Source: a virus
DNA length: 64,000 nt
Reading direction: 5' to 3' (one strand)
Virus record (IMG/VR): IMGVR_UViG_3300035670_000033
Coordinates: 1-64,000 of that record
A program made the translations under genes and the position numbers. Below the pieces are notes generated by a model that ran no database searches, was not told the origin of the DNA, and worked only from the letters and a program-made list of their open reading frames with translations. Below, piece after piece: positions 1 through 7,935 of the stretch (its first letter is position 1; every line of letters begins with the position of its first letter).

Positions 1-161
1 TGTTTACTTATAAAATTATTACAACAAATATCCCTAATGTTTTTGGTATTTTAAGGTCAGATGGTTGCAGCATCCCGTCTGACCCTGATAACTCTGACTA
101 TCAGGTCTATCTAGCGTGGGTTGCTGAAGGTAATATTGCAGAAGAATGGGATAATAGTTAA
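1..161 (+). CDS. Tail fibre/appendage protein, C-terminal fragment
   Basis: An open frame enters from the left edge and stops at TAA 159-161, leaving about 52 residues. It ends with a YLAWVAEGN-type segment followed by an acidic tail, a common ending of phage tail fibre or fibre-assembly proteins. The stop is directly followed by the ATG of the glycine-rich fibre gene, so both are probably one transcript. The N-terminus lies outside the window, so the domain content is unknown. Confidence 0.6.
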   Translation, partial: FTYKIITTNIPNVFGILRSDGCSIPSDPDNSDYQVYLAWVAEGNIAEEWDNS

Positions 162-1301
162 ATGCCTCTCGCTTTCCCTTCTTCTCCTTCTAACGGTGAT
201 ACCTATACGGTTGGTGCACGCACATGGACGTGGAATGGTTCTATTTGGGAACTTAACGGAACTGCTATGGGTGTTGCTTCTGTTGGTGAAAGCGAACTTC
301 TTGCTGGTGCTGTAACTCAATCTAAACTTGCTTCCACTTTGAGTGGTGTCACTATTTGCACTTCTTCAACAAAACCTGCATCACCATTCACAGGGCAAAC
401 CATTTTTGAGACAGACACAGGTGTAATGAAGATTTATTTGGCTAATGGTTGGAGCAATGGCACTCAACATACTCGTGACATCCCCGTTGAGTATCTGATT
501 ATTGCTGGCGGTGGCGGTGGCGGTACGGTTCGTACCGGTGGTGGAGGAGGTGCTGGTGGATATCGTTCATCTGTGGCAGGTGAATCTTCTGGTCGTGGTG
601 CATCAGCAGAATCTGCAATTTCTCTTACTGCTGGAACTTCTTATACTGTCACGGTTGGTGCTGGTGGTGCATCAAGCGTAAGTGGTTCTAATTCTGTTTT
701 TGGTTCTATCACTTCTTTGGGTGGTGGTTTTGGTGGAACGGATGCTGTTTTTCAAACGACAAATGGTCGCGGTGCTAACGGTGGTTCGGGTGGTGGTTCT
801 CGTTCCAACAGTGCAGTCCCCTCTCCTGCTACTGGTGCTACTGGACAAGGTTTTGATGGCGGTTCATCAGCAGGTGGTGTTGGTCAATTAAAAGGTACTG
901 GCGGTGGCGGTGCTGGTGGTAACGGCGCAAACTACACAACGGATACTGGTGTAGGTGGTGTTGGTGTTGCATCATCCATAACAGGCACTTCCACTTTCCG
1001 TGCAGGTGGCGGTGGCGGTGGAAACTCAGGTTCGGGCAATCCTCTTGGCGGTAATGGTGGTGGCGGAAAAGGTGCAGACGTGACTAACGGTGGTGGTACT
1101 GCTGGTACAGCCAACACGGGTGGTGGTGGCGGTGGCGGTGGAGATTCATCTGGTGGTACTGCTGGTGGTTCAGGGGTAGTAATAGTTCGCTATCTCACAG
1201 CGGATGCCGTTGGTACAACGATCACTGGTGGCACAACTACCACATCTGGTTCTTACACCATTCACACATTCTTAGCATCGGGAAGTTTGGTTATCGCATA
1301 A
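162..1301 (+). CDS. Glycine-rich tail fibre protein (copy 1)
   Basis: 379 residues. The first ~30 residues form a module (PSNGDTYTVGARTWTWNG) that recurs at the start of other genes in this block. A second short module follows (STKPASPFTGQTIFETDT). Then comes the long glycine-rich domain, which begins PVEYLIIAGGGGGG and ends VVIVRYLTAD plus an IHTF..SGSLVIA tail. The family is common in phage fibres and probably forms an extended trimeric shaft or receptor-binding head. Its stop overlaps the next start (TAATG). Three more glycine-rich paralogues lie within 7 kb. Confidence 0.8.
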   Translation: MPLAFPSSPSNGDTYTVGARTWTWNGSIWELNGTAMGVASVGESELLAGAVTQSKLASTLSGVTICTSSTKPASPFTGQTIFETDTGVMKIYLANGWSNGTQHTRDIPVEYLIIAGGGGGGTVRTGGGGGAGGYRSSVAGESSGRGASAESAISLTAGTSYTVTVGAGGASSVSGSNSVFGSITSLGGGFGGTDAVFQTTNGRGANGGSGGGSRSNSAVPSPATGATGQGFDGGSSAGGVGQLKGTGGGGAGGNGANYTTDTGVGGVGVASSITGTSTFRAGGGGGGNSGSGNPLGGNGGGGKGADVTNGGGTAGTANTGGGGGGGGDSSGGTAGGSGVVIVRYLTADAVGTTITGGTTTTSGSYTIHTFLASGSLVIA

Positions 1302-1588
1302 TGGCAATAGATTTCCCAAACACCCCAACAAACGGCGACACCTTTTCCGCTGGTGGAAAAAACTGGCAATACAACGGAACAGGATGGGTCCTTCAAGGTG
1401 TTGTCCCAACAATCCCGAACGCTTCAATAGGCTCCACCCAACTAGCCGACACTGCTGTGACAGCAGGTTCCTACACAACAGCAAACATCACAGTTGACGC
1501 TCAAGGCAGATTAACTGCCGCTTCTACAGGAAACGGTTTTGATGCGTTTGATGATCAAGTTTTTTTAGCAACACAAATATGGTCTTAA
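1301..1588 (+). CDS. Small tail fibre module protein
   Basis: 95 residues. The N-terminus MAIDFPNTPTNGDTFSAGG plus NWQYNGTGWV is the module that also opens the genes at 162, 3946 and 7668. The remainder (STQLADTAVTAG..TTANITVDAQGR) resembles fibre-shaft repeat sequence. It has no glycine-rich domain, so it looks like a free-standing adaptor or a cut-down fibre. It overlaps the previous gene by one base. Confidence 0.65.
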   Translation: MAIDFPNTPTNGDTFSAGGKNWQYNGTGWVLQGVVPTIPNASIGSTQLADTAVTAGSYTTANITVDAQGRLTAASTGNGFDAFDDQVFLATQIWS

Positions 1589-1600
1589 CAGGAGAAAAAC

Positions 1601-1972
1601 ATGGCAACTTTAAGTAAATTAGCGTTACAACCAGCAGGCACAACAGGCGACGGTCTAGGTATTCTTGTCGCCGCTACAGCGACTGCTGGTACCGCAATTC
1701 ACACAGCGTCATCTACTGCTACAACCGTTGACGAAGTTTGGCTATACGCCTATAACAATGATTCTTCTTCTATTCTTTTAACCATTGAGTATGGTGGAGT
1801 CACTGCACCTAAAGATGTGATTAAACAAACCTTAACGGCACAGAATGGTTTGGTTCTTGTGGTCGCTGGTCTTTTGGTTCAAGGCAACGCAACACCGAAA
1901 GTTATTCGGGCATTCGCGGCTACAGCAAACCAAATATCAATTTTCGGGTATGTGAACAGGATAACCGCTTAA
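1601..1972 (+). CDS. Tail-associated beta-rich protein
   Basis: 123 residues preceded by AGGAG at the usual distance. It is rich in Thr, Val and Ala with no membrane segment or Cys. Its layout (TVDEVWLYAYNND..LLTIEYGG..DVIKQTL) resembles the protein at 4262-4600, and both follow a short module protein, so the two may be duplicated cassettes. A structural role is inferred from position only. Confidence 0.6.
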   Translation: MATLSKLALQPAGTTGDGLGILVAATATAGTAIHTASSTATTVDEVWLYAYNNDSSSILLTIEYGGVTAPKDVIKQTLTAQNGLVLVVAGLLVQGNATPKVIRAFAATANQISIFGYVNRITA

Positions 1973-1976
1973 ATAT

Positions 1977-2594
1977 ATGTCGGCTTTTGGTCTTCGCAGC
2001 AGAGTCAGTACAAGCATTGGTGCTTGGCTTGGTACTGGTTTGGGCACAACAGAGTTTGGCGACTTTGAATCTATTGCTACAACAACTGTAGGTGCAGGCG
2101 GAACCTCAACAATTACCTTCAGTTCTATTCCATCAACTTTCAAACATTTACAAATCAGATTTATTGCTCAGTCTAACCGCGCTACCTATGTTGATAATTT
2201 GGAAATGTACGTAAACGGTGACCAAAGTGCAAATTATTCCGTTCATTATTTAATAGGTGATGGAGTAAATACGCCAAGTAGTACTGGCGCAGCAGGTTCC
2301 ACTGGGTTTATATCTACTACTCAAAATTTGGGATCAAGTTCTGGTACAACAAATACTTTTGGCGCGGGAGTAATAGATGTTTTAGACTATTCCAACACGA
2401 ATAAGTACAAAACGCTACGTGGCTTTTGGGGATTAAATTTAAATGCTGCTGATGCTTCTGGTAGTTACGGTCGTCTAGGTCTATCTAGTGGCAACTGGAG
2501 AAACACAAATGCCATATCATCTATCACTTTTTATCCCACCCTCGGAACATCTTTCACCAACAACACACATTTTGCTTTGTACGGGATTAAATAA
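1977..2594 (+). CDS. Tail beta-sandwich protein, paralogue A
   Basis: 205 residues. A core of about 160 residues starts at FSSIPSTFKHLQIRF and ends ISSITFYP..FALYGIK. The two following genes share this layout: SIPxxxxDL near the N-terminus, an ITSI strand near the C-terminus and a terminal YGI. The three form a tandem paralogous set. Function is unrecognised; a decoration or fibre-tip role is inferred from position. The stop overlaps the next ATG. Confidence 0.65.
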   Translation: MSAFGLRSRVSTSIGAWLGTGLGTTEFGDFESIATTTVGAGGTSTITFSSIPSTFKHLQIRFIAQSNRATYVDNLEMYVNGDQSANYSVHYLIGDGVNTPSSTGAAGSTGFISTTQNLGSSSGTTNTFGAGVIDVLDYSNTNKYKTLRGFWGLNLNAADASGSYGRLGLSSGNWRNTNAISSITFYPTLGTSFTNNTHFALYGIK

Positions 2595-3100
2595 TGCCAT
2601 CAACATATGAACCAATCTCAACACATACACTTCTTAGCGCCATAAACACCTACACCTTATCCAATATCCCTCAAACTTTTACAGATTTGGTTCTTGTCAT
2701 TGGGAGTATTCGTGATTCCGCTGCTGGTAGTTCTGTCGTTGCCATCCGCTACAACGGAGACACTGGCTCTAACTATTCTTGCTCTTACATCGGCGCCAGT
2801 GGTGCTGGTGGTCTTTATTCTGGTCGCAGAACAAACGATACGGGTATTTGGCTTGGTGGAATGTACCCACCTAGGGGAACTTTCCGAATCAATATCGCTA
2901 ATTACTCAAATTCAGCAACGAATAAAACTTCTCTTTCTAGACAAGATTTCTATGGCACAGCATATGAGGCTGTTGGTGCATATGTAGGTTTATGGCGTTC
3001 AACAGCCGCAATAACAAGTATTACCGTTTACAGTATTGACATATCCCCAAACTTTGATGTTGGTACAACTTTCACTCTTTACGGGATAAAGGCTGCTTAG
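2594..3100 (+). CDS. Tail beta-sandwich protein, paralogue B
   Basis: 168 residues. It shares with its neighbours the NIPQTFTDLVLVIGS opening, a central aromatic or small-residue stretch and the AAITSITVY..FTLYGIKAA ending. It starts within the previous stop (TAATG). The tandem arrangement points to duplication, with divergence in the central loops that would be exposed on a fibre. Confidence 0.65.
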   Translation: MPSTYEPISTHTLLSAINTYTLSNIPQTFTDLVLVIGSIRDSAAGSSVVAIRYNGDTGSNYSCSYIGASGAGGLYSGRRTNDTGIWLGGMYPPRGTFRINIANYSNSATNKTSLSRQDFYGTAYEAVGAYVGLWRSTAAITSITVYSIDISPNFDVGTTFTLYGIKAA

Positions 3101-3102
3101 AC

Positions 3103-3612
3103 ATGGCTTTCACCCACATGCTCATTCAAACCCTAACGGCAAGTTCTGGTTCTGTAGCCAACTTTGAATTCACATCAATTCCACAAATTTACAAAGACCT
3201 ACTTTTCGTTGTTAGTGGTCGTGCGACAACCGATAATCCAACACTCCAAGTGTATTTCAACAATGACACAAACTCTGCTAATTACCAGTTCAGAACAATT
3301 GATGGCAATGGTTCATCTGTAGCAAATAATGCTGGGGCACAACCTTGGCTGATGCGTGTGACACCATCTAGTGCAACCGCAGGAATTTTTGGTAATGGGG
3401 TGATGTATATTGCAAACTATGCAGGTACTACATATCAGAAGTCTGTAAGTGCAGATTCGGTAACAGAAAACAACGGAACAACAGCATATAACGCATTTCA
3501 TTCTGGATTATGGTTATCCACCGCGGCGATAACGTCTATTAAGTTAGACCCATTTGGAACAGATTTTGCACAATATTCATCAGCATCCCTTTACGGGATT
3601 ACACCAAGTTAG
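3103..3612 (+). CDS. Tail beta-sandwich protein, paralogue C
   Basis: 169 residues. Third member of the set: EFTSIPQIYKDLLFVVSGR near the start and STAAITSIKL..ASLYGITPS at the end. Only two bases separate it from the upstream stop. Like the others it lacks Cys and membrane segments. Probably a virion appendage protein; function not recognised. Confidence 0.65.
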   Translation: MAFTHMLIQTLTASSGSVANFEFTSIPQIYKDLLFVVSGRATTDNPTLQVYFNNDTNSANYQFRTIDGNGSSVANNAGAQPWLMRVTPSSATAGIFGNGVMYIANYAGTTYQKSVSADSVTENNGTTAYNAFHSGLWLSTAAITSIKLDPFGTDFAQYSSASLYGITPS

Positions 3613-3626
3613 GTTAGGATAAACAC

Positions 3627-3851
3627 ATGGTTAGCAAACTAGTAGTTGACTGTTCAACAGGTATCACAACAGAGGTAGAACTCACAGCAGAAGAGATCGC
3701 ACAACGCGAGGCAGACGCCTCCGCATATGCCGAAGCAGAAGCCGAGCGTCTAGCCGCGGAAGAAGCCAAAGCAGAAGCCAAAGCATCCGCAGAAGCGAAA
3801 CTGACCGCTTTAGGGCTGACATCAGAGGAAATCTCTGCTTTAACCCGATAG
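3627..3851 (+). CDS. Small Ala/Glu-rich coiled-coil tail protein
   Basis: 74 residues. A short beta-like N-terminus (VVDCSTG..TEVELTAEEIA) is followed by a long Ala/Glu helix and an LTALGLTSEEISALTR ending. Similar small proteins often sit next to tail fibre genes in phages and may be fibre chaperones or adaptors, which is inferred here from size and position. A hairpin follows the stop codon directly, so it probably ends a transcription unit. Confidence 0.6.
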   Translation: MVSKLVVDCSTGITTEVELTAEEIAQREADASAYAEAEAERLAAEEAKAEAKASAEAKLTALGLTSEEISALTR

Positions 3852-3858
3852 CAGGCAT

Positions 3859-3883
3859 ATAACCCTTTCATCAGAAGGGTTAT
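3859..3883 (+). terminator. Terminator-like hairpin after the first tail cluster
   Basis: Perfect inverted repeat ATAACCCTT / AAGGGTTAT around a 7-base loop, starting 8 bases after a stop codon. It is followed by a mixed A/T stretch rather than a clean T-tract, so termination may be partial. Confidence 0.5.
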
Positions 3884-3945
3884 TAATGTGAGATAATTGC
3901 ACCACCACAAATACGTCTCACCCCATACCAACAAATTAGGTGAAA

Positions 3946-4260
3946 ATGGCTATAGATTTTCCCAACTCCCCGTCAAACAACGACCAATTCACCGTAGGTG
4001 CAACCACATGGAAGTACAACGGTTCACAATGGTTGATTATCGTTGGTGAACAAACCATTGCTACGGGATCCATCACTACTGATAAAATTGCTACCAACGC
4101 GATAACAGCGGCAAAGTTGGCGACAGGTGCAACGAACGACTATGTGCTGATGGCTGACTCGTCTGCCGCCGCTGGTGTAAAATGGGCAGACATACCACCC
4201 TCGGGAGGCTTGTCTACTACAACCGAAGGCGCAATTATGACAATGACTATAGGAGCATAA
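3946..4260 (+). CDS. Small tail fibre module protein
   Basis: 104 residues. The ATG at 3946 is preferred over the GTG two codons earlier because AGGTG then becomes the ribosome site and MAIDFPNSPSNNDQFTVG matches the starts of the paralogous modules. After the module come ITTDKIATNAITAAKLATG repeats, typical of phage fibre shafts. It is the first gene after the hairpin at 3859. Confidence 0.65.
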   Translation: MAIDFPNSPSNNDQFTVGATTWKYNGSQWLIIVGEQTIATGSITTDKIATNAITAAKLATGATNDYVLMADSSAAAGVKWADIPPSGGLSTTTEGAIMTMTIGA

Positions 4261-4261
4261 A

Positions 4262-4600
4262 ATGGCTGTTGGGGATAGGAATGAGGCACGACTCGGCGGC
4301 CCAGTCCAACTAGGAACTACGACCACGGTCATTGTCACGGCGGCGACTGGTTATGCCGACATCATTAAACAGGTTGTTATCTGCAATACCGACACCGCAG
4401 ACCGTACAGTAACTCTGGCTATCGGTTCAGCGGCTACAGCGGCAAACCGTTTGATGTCCGCTCTCCCAATTGGCGCTAACGACATCATGGTATGGGATAC
4501 CGCCATTGTTTTGGCGTCTGGAGAGACATTACAAGGTTTGTCCGATACTGCCGATAAAGTCACGGTAACTGCTGTTGGCTGGGAGAAACAAACCGCTTAA
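4262..4600 (+). CDS. Tail-associated beta-rich protein
   Basis: 112 residues, no Cys, rich in Thr, Ala and Val (VTVRSAV-like strands, GANDIMVWDTAIVLASGE). Its general layout resembles the 1601-1972 protein and it has the same neighbours: a module protein before it and a fibre after it. A structural role is inferred. It overlaps the next gene by one base (TAATG). Confidence 0.6.
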   Translation: MAVGDRNEARLGGPVQLGTTTTVIVTAATGYADIIKQVVICNTDTADRTVTLAIGSAATAANRLMSALPIGANDIMVWDTAIVLASGETLQGLSDTADKVTVTAVGWEKQTA

Positions 4601-5577
4601 TGGCTCTTAGTTCTGCTTACGGTCTTGGTGGTTTAAAGCCAGGGGTTTGCACTAGCACAACACGCCCTGCTGCACCTTATATTGGTCAATGGATTTTTGA
4701 AACAGATACTAACTACTTAAAGGTTTACACTGCCTCTGGTTGGTCTACTGGAGTACGTCAAACAACTTCGTTTGTTGCTACATACCTAATAGTTGCAGGT
4801 GGCGGAGGCGGAGGCGGAGGTTACGGTGGAGGCGGAGGCGGTGCAGGTGGTTTATTAACATCTACAACAACACTTTCATCTGGAACGTATACAGTAACCG
4901 TTGGTGGTCCTGGTCCTGGTGGGTCCACTGCTAGTAGTGGAACTGCTGGTAATAACTCCATATTTGGAACAATTACCGCTACTGGTGGTGGTTTTGGTGG
5001 TGTAGGAAACGATGCGGCTGGCTCTGTAGCAGGTGGTAACGGAGGTTCAGGTGGCGGTGGCGGTGGTCGTGGCGGTAGGGCTGGAGGTTCTGGAACAGCA
5101 GGTCAAGGTTTTGCAGGAGGAACTTCACAAAGTGGTGACACTGGAAGCACAAGCAAAGGTGGAGGCGGTGGCGGTGCTAGTGCTGTAGGTGCTGGTCCAA
5201 CTTCTGTTGGCGGTGTTGGTGGTGCTGGAAGTGCATCATCAATTTCTGGTTCATCTGTTAATTATGCAGGAGGTGGAGGTGGCGGTGGTGACGGGCTTAA
5301 CTACACAGGTGGCGCTGGAGGAGCAGGTGGAGGTGGTCGTGGAGGTAACGCAGACGCAGGTGTTGCTGGAACAGTAAACACTGGTGGCGGTGGCGGTGGC
5401 GGTTCTTACACTGCTTCTGCAAACACAGTAGGTGGCAATGGTGGCTCAGGTGTTGTAATTGTTCGTTACTTGACCGCTGATGGTGCAGGTAAAACGATTA
5501 GTGGTGGAACAATTACAACATCAGGTACAGACACTGTTCATACGTTCACATCCTCTGGTAGTTTGGTGATCGCATGA
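4600..5577 (+). CDS. Glycine-rich tail fibre protein (copy 2)
   Basis: 325 residues. It starts directly with the short module KPGVCTSTTRPAAPYIGQ..FETDT, lacking the MAIDFP-type module of copy 1, then has VATYLIVAGGGGGGGG and a long Gly/Ser domain ending VVIVRYLTADGAGKTISGG..TVHTFTSSGSLVIA. Probably a receptor-binding fibre. The ATGA overlap with the next gene suggests translational coupling. Confidence 0.8.
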   Translation: MALSSAYGLGGLKPGVCTSTTRPAAPYIGQWIFETDTNYLKVYTASGWSTGVRQTTSFVATYLIVAGGGGGGGGYGGGGGGAGGLLTSTTTLSSGTYTVTVGGPGPGGSTASSGTAGNNSIFGTITATGGGFGGVGNDAAGSVAGGNGGSGGGGGGRGGRAGGSGTAGQGFAGGTSQSGDTGSTSKGGGGGGASAVGAGPTSVGGVGGAGSASSISGSSVNYAGGGGGGGDGLNYTGGAGGAGGGGRGGNADAGVAGTVNTGGGGGGGSYTASANTVGGNGGSGVVIVRYLTADGAGKTISGGTITTSGTDTVHTFTSSGSLVIA

Positions 5578-5735
5578 CCATTTCTGCTACGACACAAGGA
5601 CAGAAGTCTGGTGTTTGTACTAGTAGCACACGCCCACAAGCACCATACATTGGACAAATGATTTACGAAACAGACACCAACTTGTTGAAAGTTTGGTTGG
5701 GTTCTGCATGGTCGTCAGGACAGTCTCTGTTATGA
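5574..5735 (+). CDS. Truncated stand-alone fibre module
   Basis: 53 residues, starting in an ATGA overlap with the previous fibre. It contains only the short module (KSGVCTSSTRPQAPYIGQ, then MIYETDTNLLKVWLGSAWSSG) and stops where the paralogues continue into the glycine-rich domain. The next gene again starts in an ATGA overlap with an almost identical module. This looks like a remnant of a fibre that lost its distal domain, or a retained mini-module. Confidence 0.6.
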   Translation: MTISATTQGQKSGVCTSSTRPQAPYIGQMIYETDTNLLKVWLGSAWSSGQSLL

Positions 5736-6700
5736 CAGTCACAGCAACCACTCAAGGCATTAAGCCCGGTATTTGTACTTCAACGAATCGCCCTGCAAAC
5801 CCGTATTTGGGTATGGTTATTTTTGAGACTGATACCAGTAAAATGCGTGTTTGGTTGGGTTCAGCATGGTCAACAGGGTATACACACAGCACAAATATAA
5901 ATATTGATTATTTGGTAGTTGCTGGTGGTGGTGGTTCTGGTGGTTCATATGGACAAACAGGAAACTATGCTCTTGGTGGCGGTGGCGGTGGCGCTGGTGG
6001 TTATAGAGCAGGTTCATCTCTACCAGTAACATCTGGTGTCACATATACGGTTACTGTTGGTGCTGGTGGTGTTGCTGGCGTTGCTGGAACCAACAGTGGC
6101 AGAGGTGGCTTAGGTGGGGATTCTGCATTTAGTACAATAACTTCTGCTGGCGGTGGCGGCGGAGGCTTGGCTGCTACTGGTGCTCAATCAACTGCTTCTG
6201 GTTCTGCTGGTGGTTCTGGTGGTGGTGGGTCTGCTAACTCAAGTGGCGCCCAGGGGTTGGGTGCTGCTGGAACTTCTGGTCAAGGATTTGCGGGAGCAGA
6301 TGGCGCAATTGGCACATTCGGTTCGGGTGGCGGCGGTGGCGGTTCAGGTGCTGCTGGTTCTGTTGGTAGTACCACAAACACAATTGGTGGAGCGGGTGGT
6401 GCAGGGACTTCAAATAGTATTTCGGGTTCTCCTGTAACTTATGCTGCTGGTGGTACTGGTGGTCGTTCAGGTGGTTCAGGAACTAATGCAACAGCAAACA
6501 CTGGCAATGGTGCAATTGGCAGAAATATACCAGCCAACTCATATGACAGCACTGGTCATGCTGGAGGTTCAGGTATCATTGTTTTGCGTTATTTAACTGC
6601 TGATGCTACTGGTCTCACCATTACTGGTGGCACCAAGACTACTGCCGATGCTTATACTATTCACACATTCACTAGTTCAGGAAGTTTGGTGGTTGCCTAA
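5732..6700 (+). CDS. Glycine-rich tail fibre protein (copy 3)
   Basis: 322 residues. ATG at 5732 is chosen because it overlaps the previous TGA and gives the paralogous start MTVTATTQGIKPGICTST. Domains: short module (1-50), NIDYLVVAGGGGSGG, the long glycine-rich shaft, then IIVLRYLTADATGLTITGG and an IHTFTSSGSLVVA tail. Its stop overlaps the next ATG, keeping the fibre paralogues in one tightly coupled unit. Confidence 0.8.
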   Translation: MTVTATTQGIKPGICTSTNRPANPYLGMVIFETDTSKMRVWLGSAWSTGYTHSTNINIDYLVVAGGGGSGGSYGQTGNYALGGGGGGAGGYRAGSSLPVTSGVTYTVTVGAGGVAGVAGTNSGRGGLGGDSAFSTITSAGGGGGGLAATGAQSTASGSAGGSGGGGSANSSGAQGLGAAGTSGQGFAGADGAIGTFGSGGGGGGSGAAGSVGSTTNTIGGAGGAGTSNSISGSPVTYAAGGTGGRSGGSGTNATANTGNGAIGRNIPANSYDSTGHAGGSGIIVLRYLTADATGLTITGGTKTTADAYTIHTFTSSGSLVVA

Positions 6701-7668
6701 TGCCTCTTAGTTCCGTTGTCGGCGCACAGTCAATTGTTAAACCTGGTGTCTGCACCTCTACGACTCGCCCTGCGTCACCTTACACAGGTCAAATGATTTA
6801 TGAGAGCGACACAAACAAGTTGCGTTTGTGGAACGGTAGTGCATGGTCAACAGTCACGCATGGTGTAATTCTTCCAGTTGAATACCTTATTATTGCTGGC
6901 GGTGGTGGCGGTGGATTTGATGTTGGTGGTGGTGGCGGTGCAGGTGGATATCGCACCAATGTCGCAGGCGCCACTTCAGGCGGTGGTGCTGGTGCCGAGG
7001 CATCAATGAACATCACCACAGGAACATACACTGTTACCGTTGGTGCTGGAGGAGCAAAATCTTCAAGCAGTAGCGCAGGCTCAACGGGTGGAAATTCCGT
7101 ATTCAATGCTCTTACTTCCTTTGGTGGCGGTGGCGGAGCATCATACCCACCCGGTGGTGGCGTAGTCGCAGGTGCATCTGGTGGTTCTGGCGGTGGCGGT
7201 CATGGCTACGGCTGGACTAGTGCTGGTGGAACAGGAGCAGTAAATCAAGGTTTTGCTGGTGGTGCGACTATCGGTATTGGGTCTAACAATGGGGCGTATG
7301 TTTCAGGTGGTGGTGGTGGTGCAGGCTCTGTAGGTGTGACTGGAACCAATGTTGGTGAAACTTCATCCGTGGCTGGTGGTGTTGGAGTTGCATCGGCAAT
7401 AAATGGGACAAACACAACACGAGCAGCGGGTGGTAGGGGCTCAGGAAACAGTTACACAGGGCAAACAACCCCAGCAGCGAATACGGGTAGCGGTGGAGAC
7501 GGCGGCGGAACAGGTGATTCTGCGACAAACGGTGGTTCCGGTCTTGTTATTGTCCGATATTTGACTGCTGACGCATCGTTGCTTACCGTCACTGGCGGAA
7601 CCGAAACAACATCTGGCTCTTATACGGTTCACACATTCACTACAACAGGAAGTTTGGTAGTTGCATAA
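6700..7668 (+). CDS. Glycine-rich tail fibre protein (copy 4)
   Basis: 322 residues. Same architecture as copies 2 and 3: VKPGVCTSTTRPASPYTGQ module, PVEYLIIAGGGGGG, glycine-rich domain and the VIVRYLTAD..VHTFTTTGSLVVA end. The ends are the most conserved parts while the interior loops differ, as expected if the interior binds variable host receptors (inference). One-base overlap on both sides. Confidence 0.8.
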   Translation: MPLSSVVGAQSIVKPGVCTSTTRPASPYTGQMIYESDTNKLRLWNGSAWSTVTHGVILPVEYLIIAGGGGGGFDVGGGGGAGGYRTNVAGATSGGGAGAEASMNITTGTYTVTVGAGGAKSSSSSAGSTGGNSVFNALTSFGGGGGASYPPGGGVVAGASGGSGGGGHGYGWTSAGGTGAVNQGFAGGATIGIGSNNGAYVSGGGGGAGSVGVTGTNVGETSSVAGGVGVASAINGTNTTRAAGGRGSGNSYTGQTTPAANTGSGGDGGGTGDSATNGGSGLVIVRYLTADASLLTVTGGTETTSGSYTVHTFTTTGSLVVA

Positions 7669-7847
7669 TGCCCGCACCTATTGATTTCCCTAACTCCCCG
7701 TCCGCTGGAGATGAATACGTAGCAGGCGGTAAAGTCTGGCGTTACCTTGACGGTTCATGGAAACGTTTCCCACAAACCCTTTCCGACGGTGGATTCGCTG
7801 ACACACCACTCAATAACTCTTTCGTAGACGACGGTGGAAGCGCATAA
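7668..7847 (+). CDS. Short tail fibre module protein
   Basis: 59 residues. The start PAPIDFPNSPSAGDEYVAG plus KVWRYLDGSWKRF is the N-terminal module seen at 162, 1301 and 3946. The rest is acidic and Gly/Asp-rich. Too short for a fibre; perhaps a capping or adaptor subunit. It begins inside the preceding stop (TAATG) and is the last gene before an 88-base gap, which contains a weak TATTAT -10 candidate at 7902. Confidence 0.6.
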   Translation: MPAPIDFPNSPSAGDEYVAGGKVWRYLDGSWKRFPQTLSDGGFADTPLNNSFVDDGGSA

Positions 7848-7935
7848 AGCCATATCGTTGAAATAGAAAACCGTAATACCCCTGTAAACCCAAAAAGATA
7901 GTATTATAGGTGTAAAGCCAATCTGGAGATAACCA

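Noticed and set aside
682-891. Leu/Val-rich frame that looks like a membrane protein inside the first glycine-rich gene
   Set aside because: It is the +1 frame of GGT/GCT-rich codons, which always reads as Val/Leu; same for frames at 5189, 6153 and opposite-strand Pro-rich frames.
162-7668. Glycine-rich proteins as collagen or PE-PGRS-like host surface proteins
   Set aside because: Order, N-terminal modules, ATGA coupling and the conserved VIVRYLTAD end fit phage fibre proteins; no signal peptides are present.
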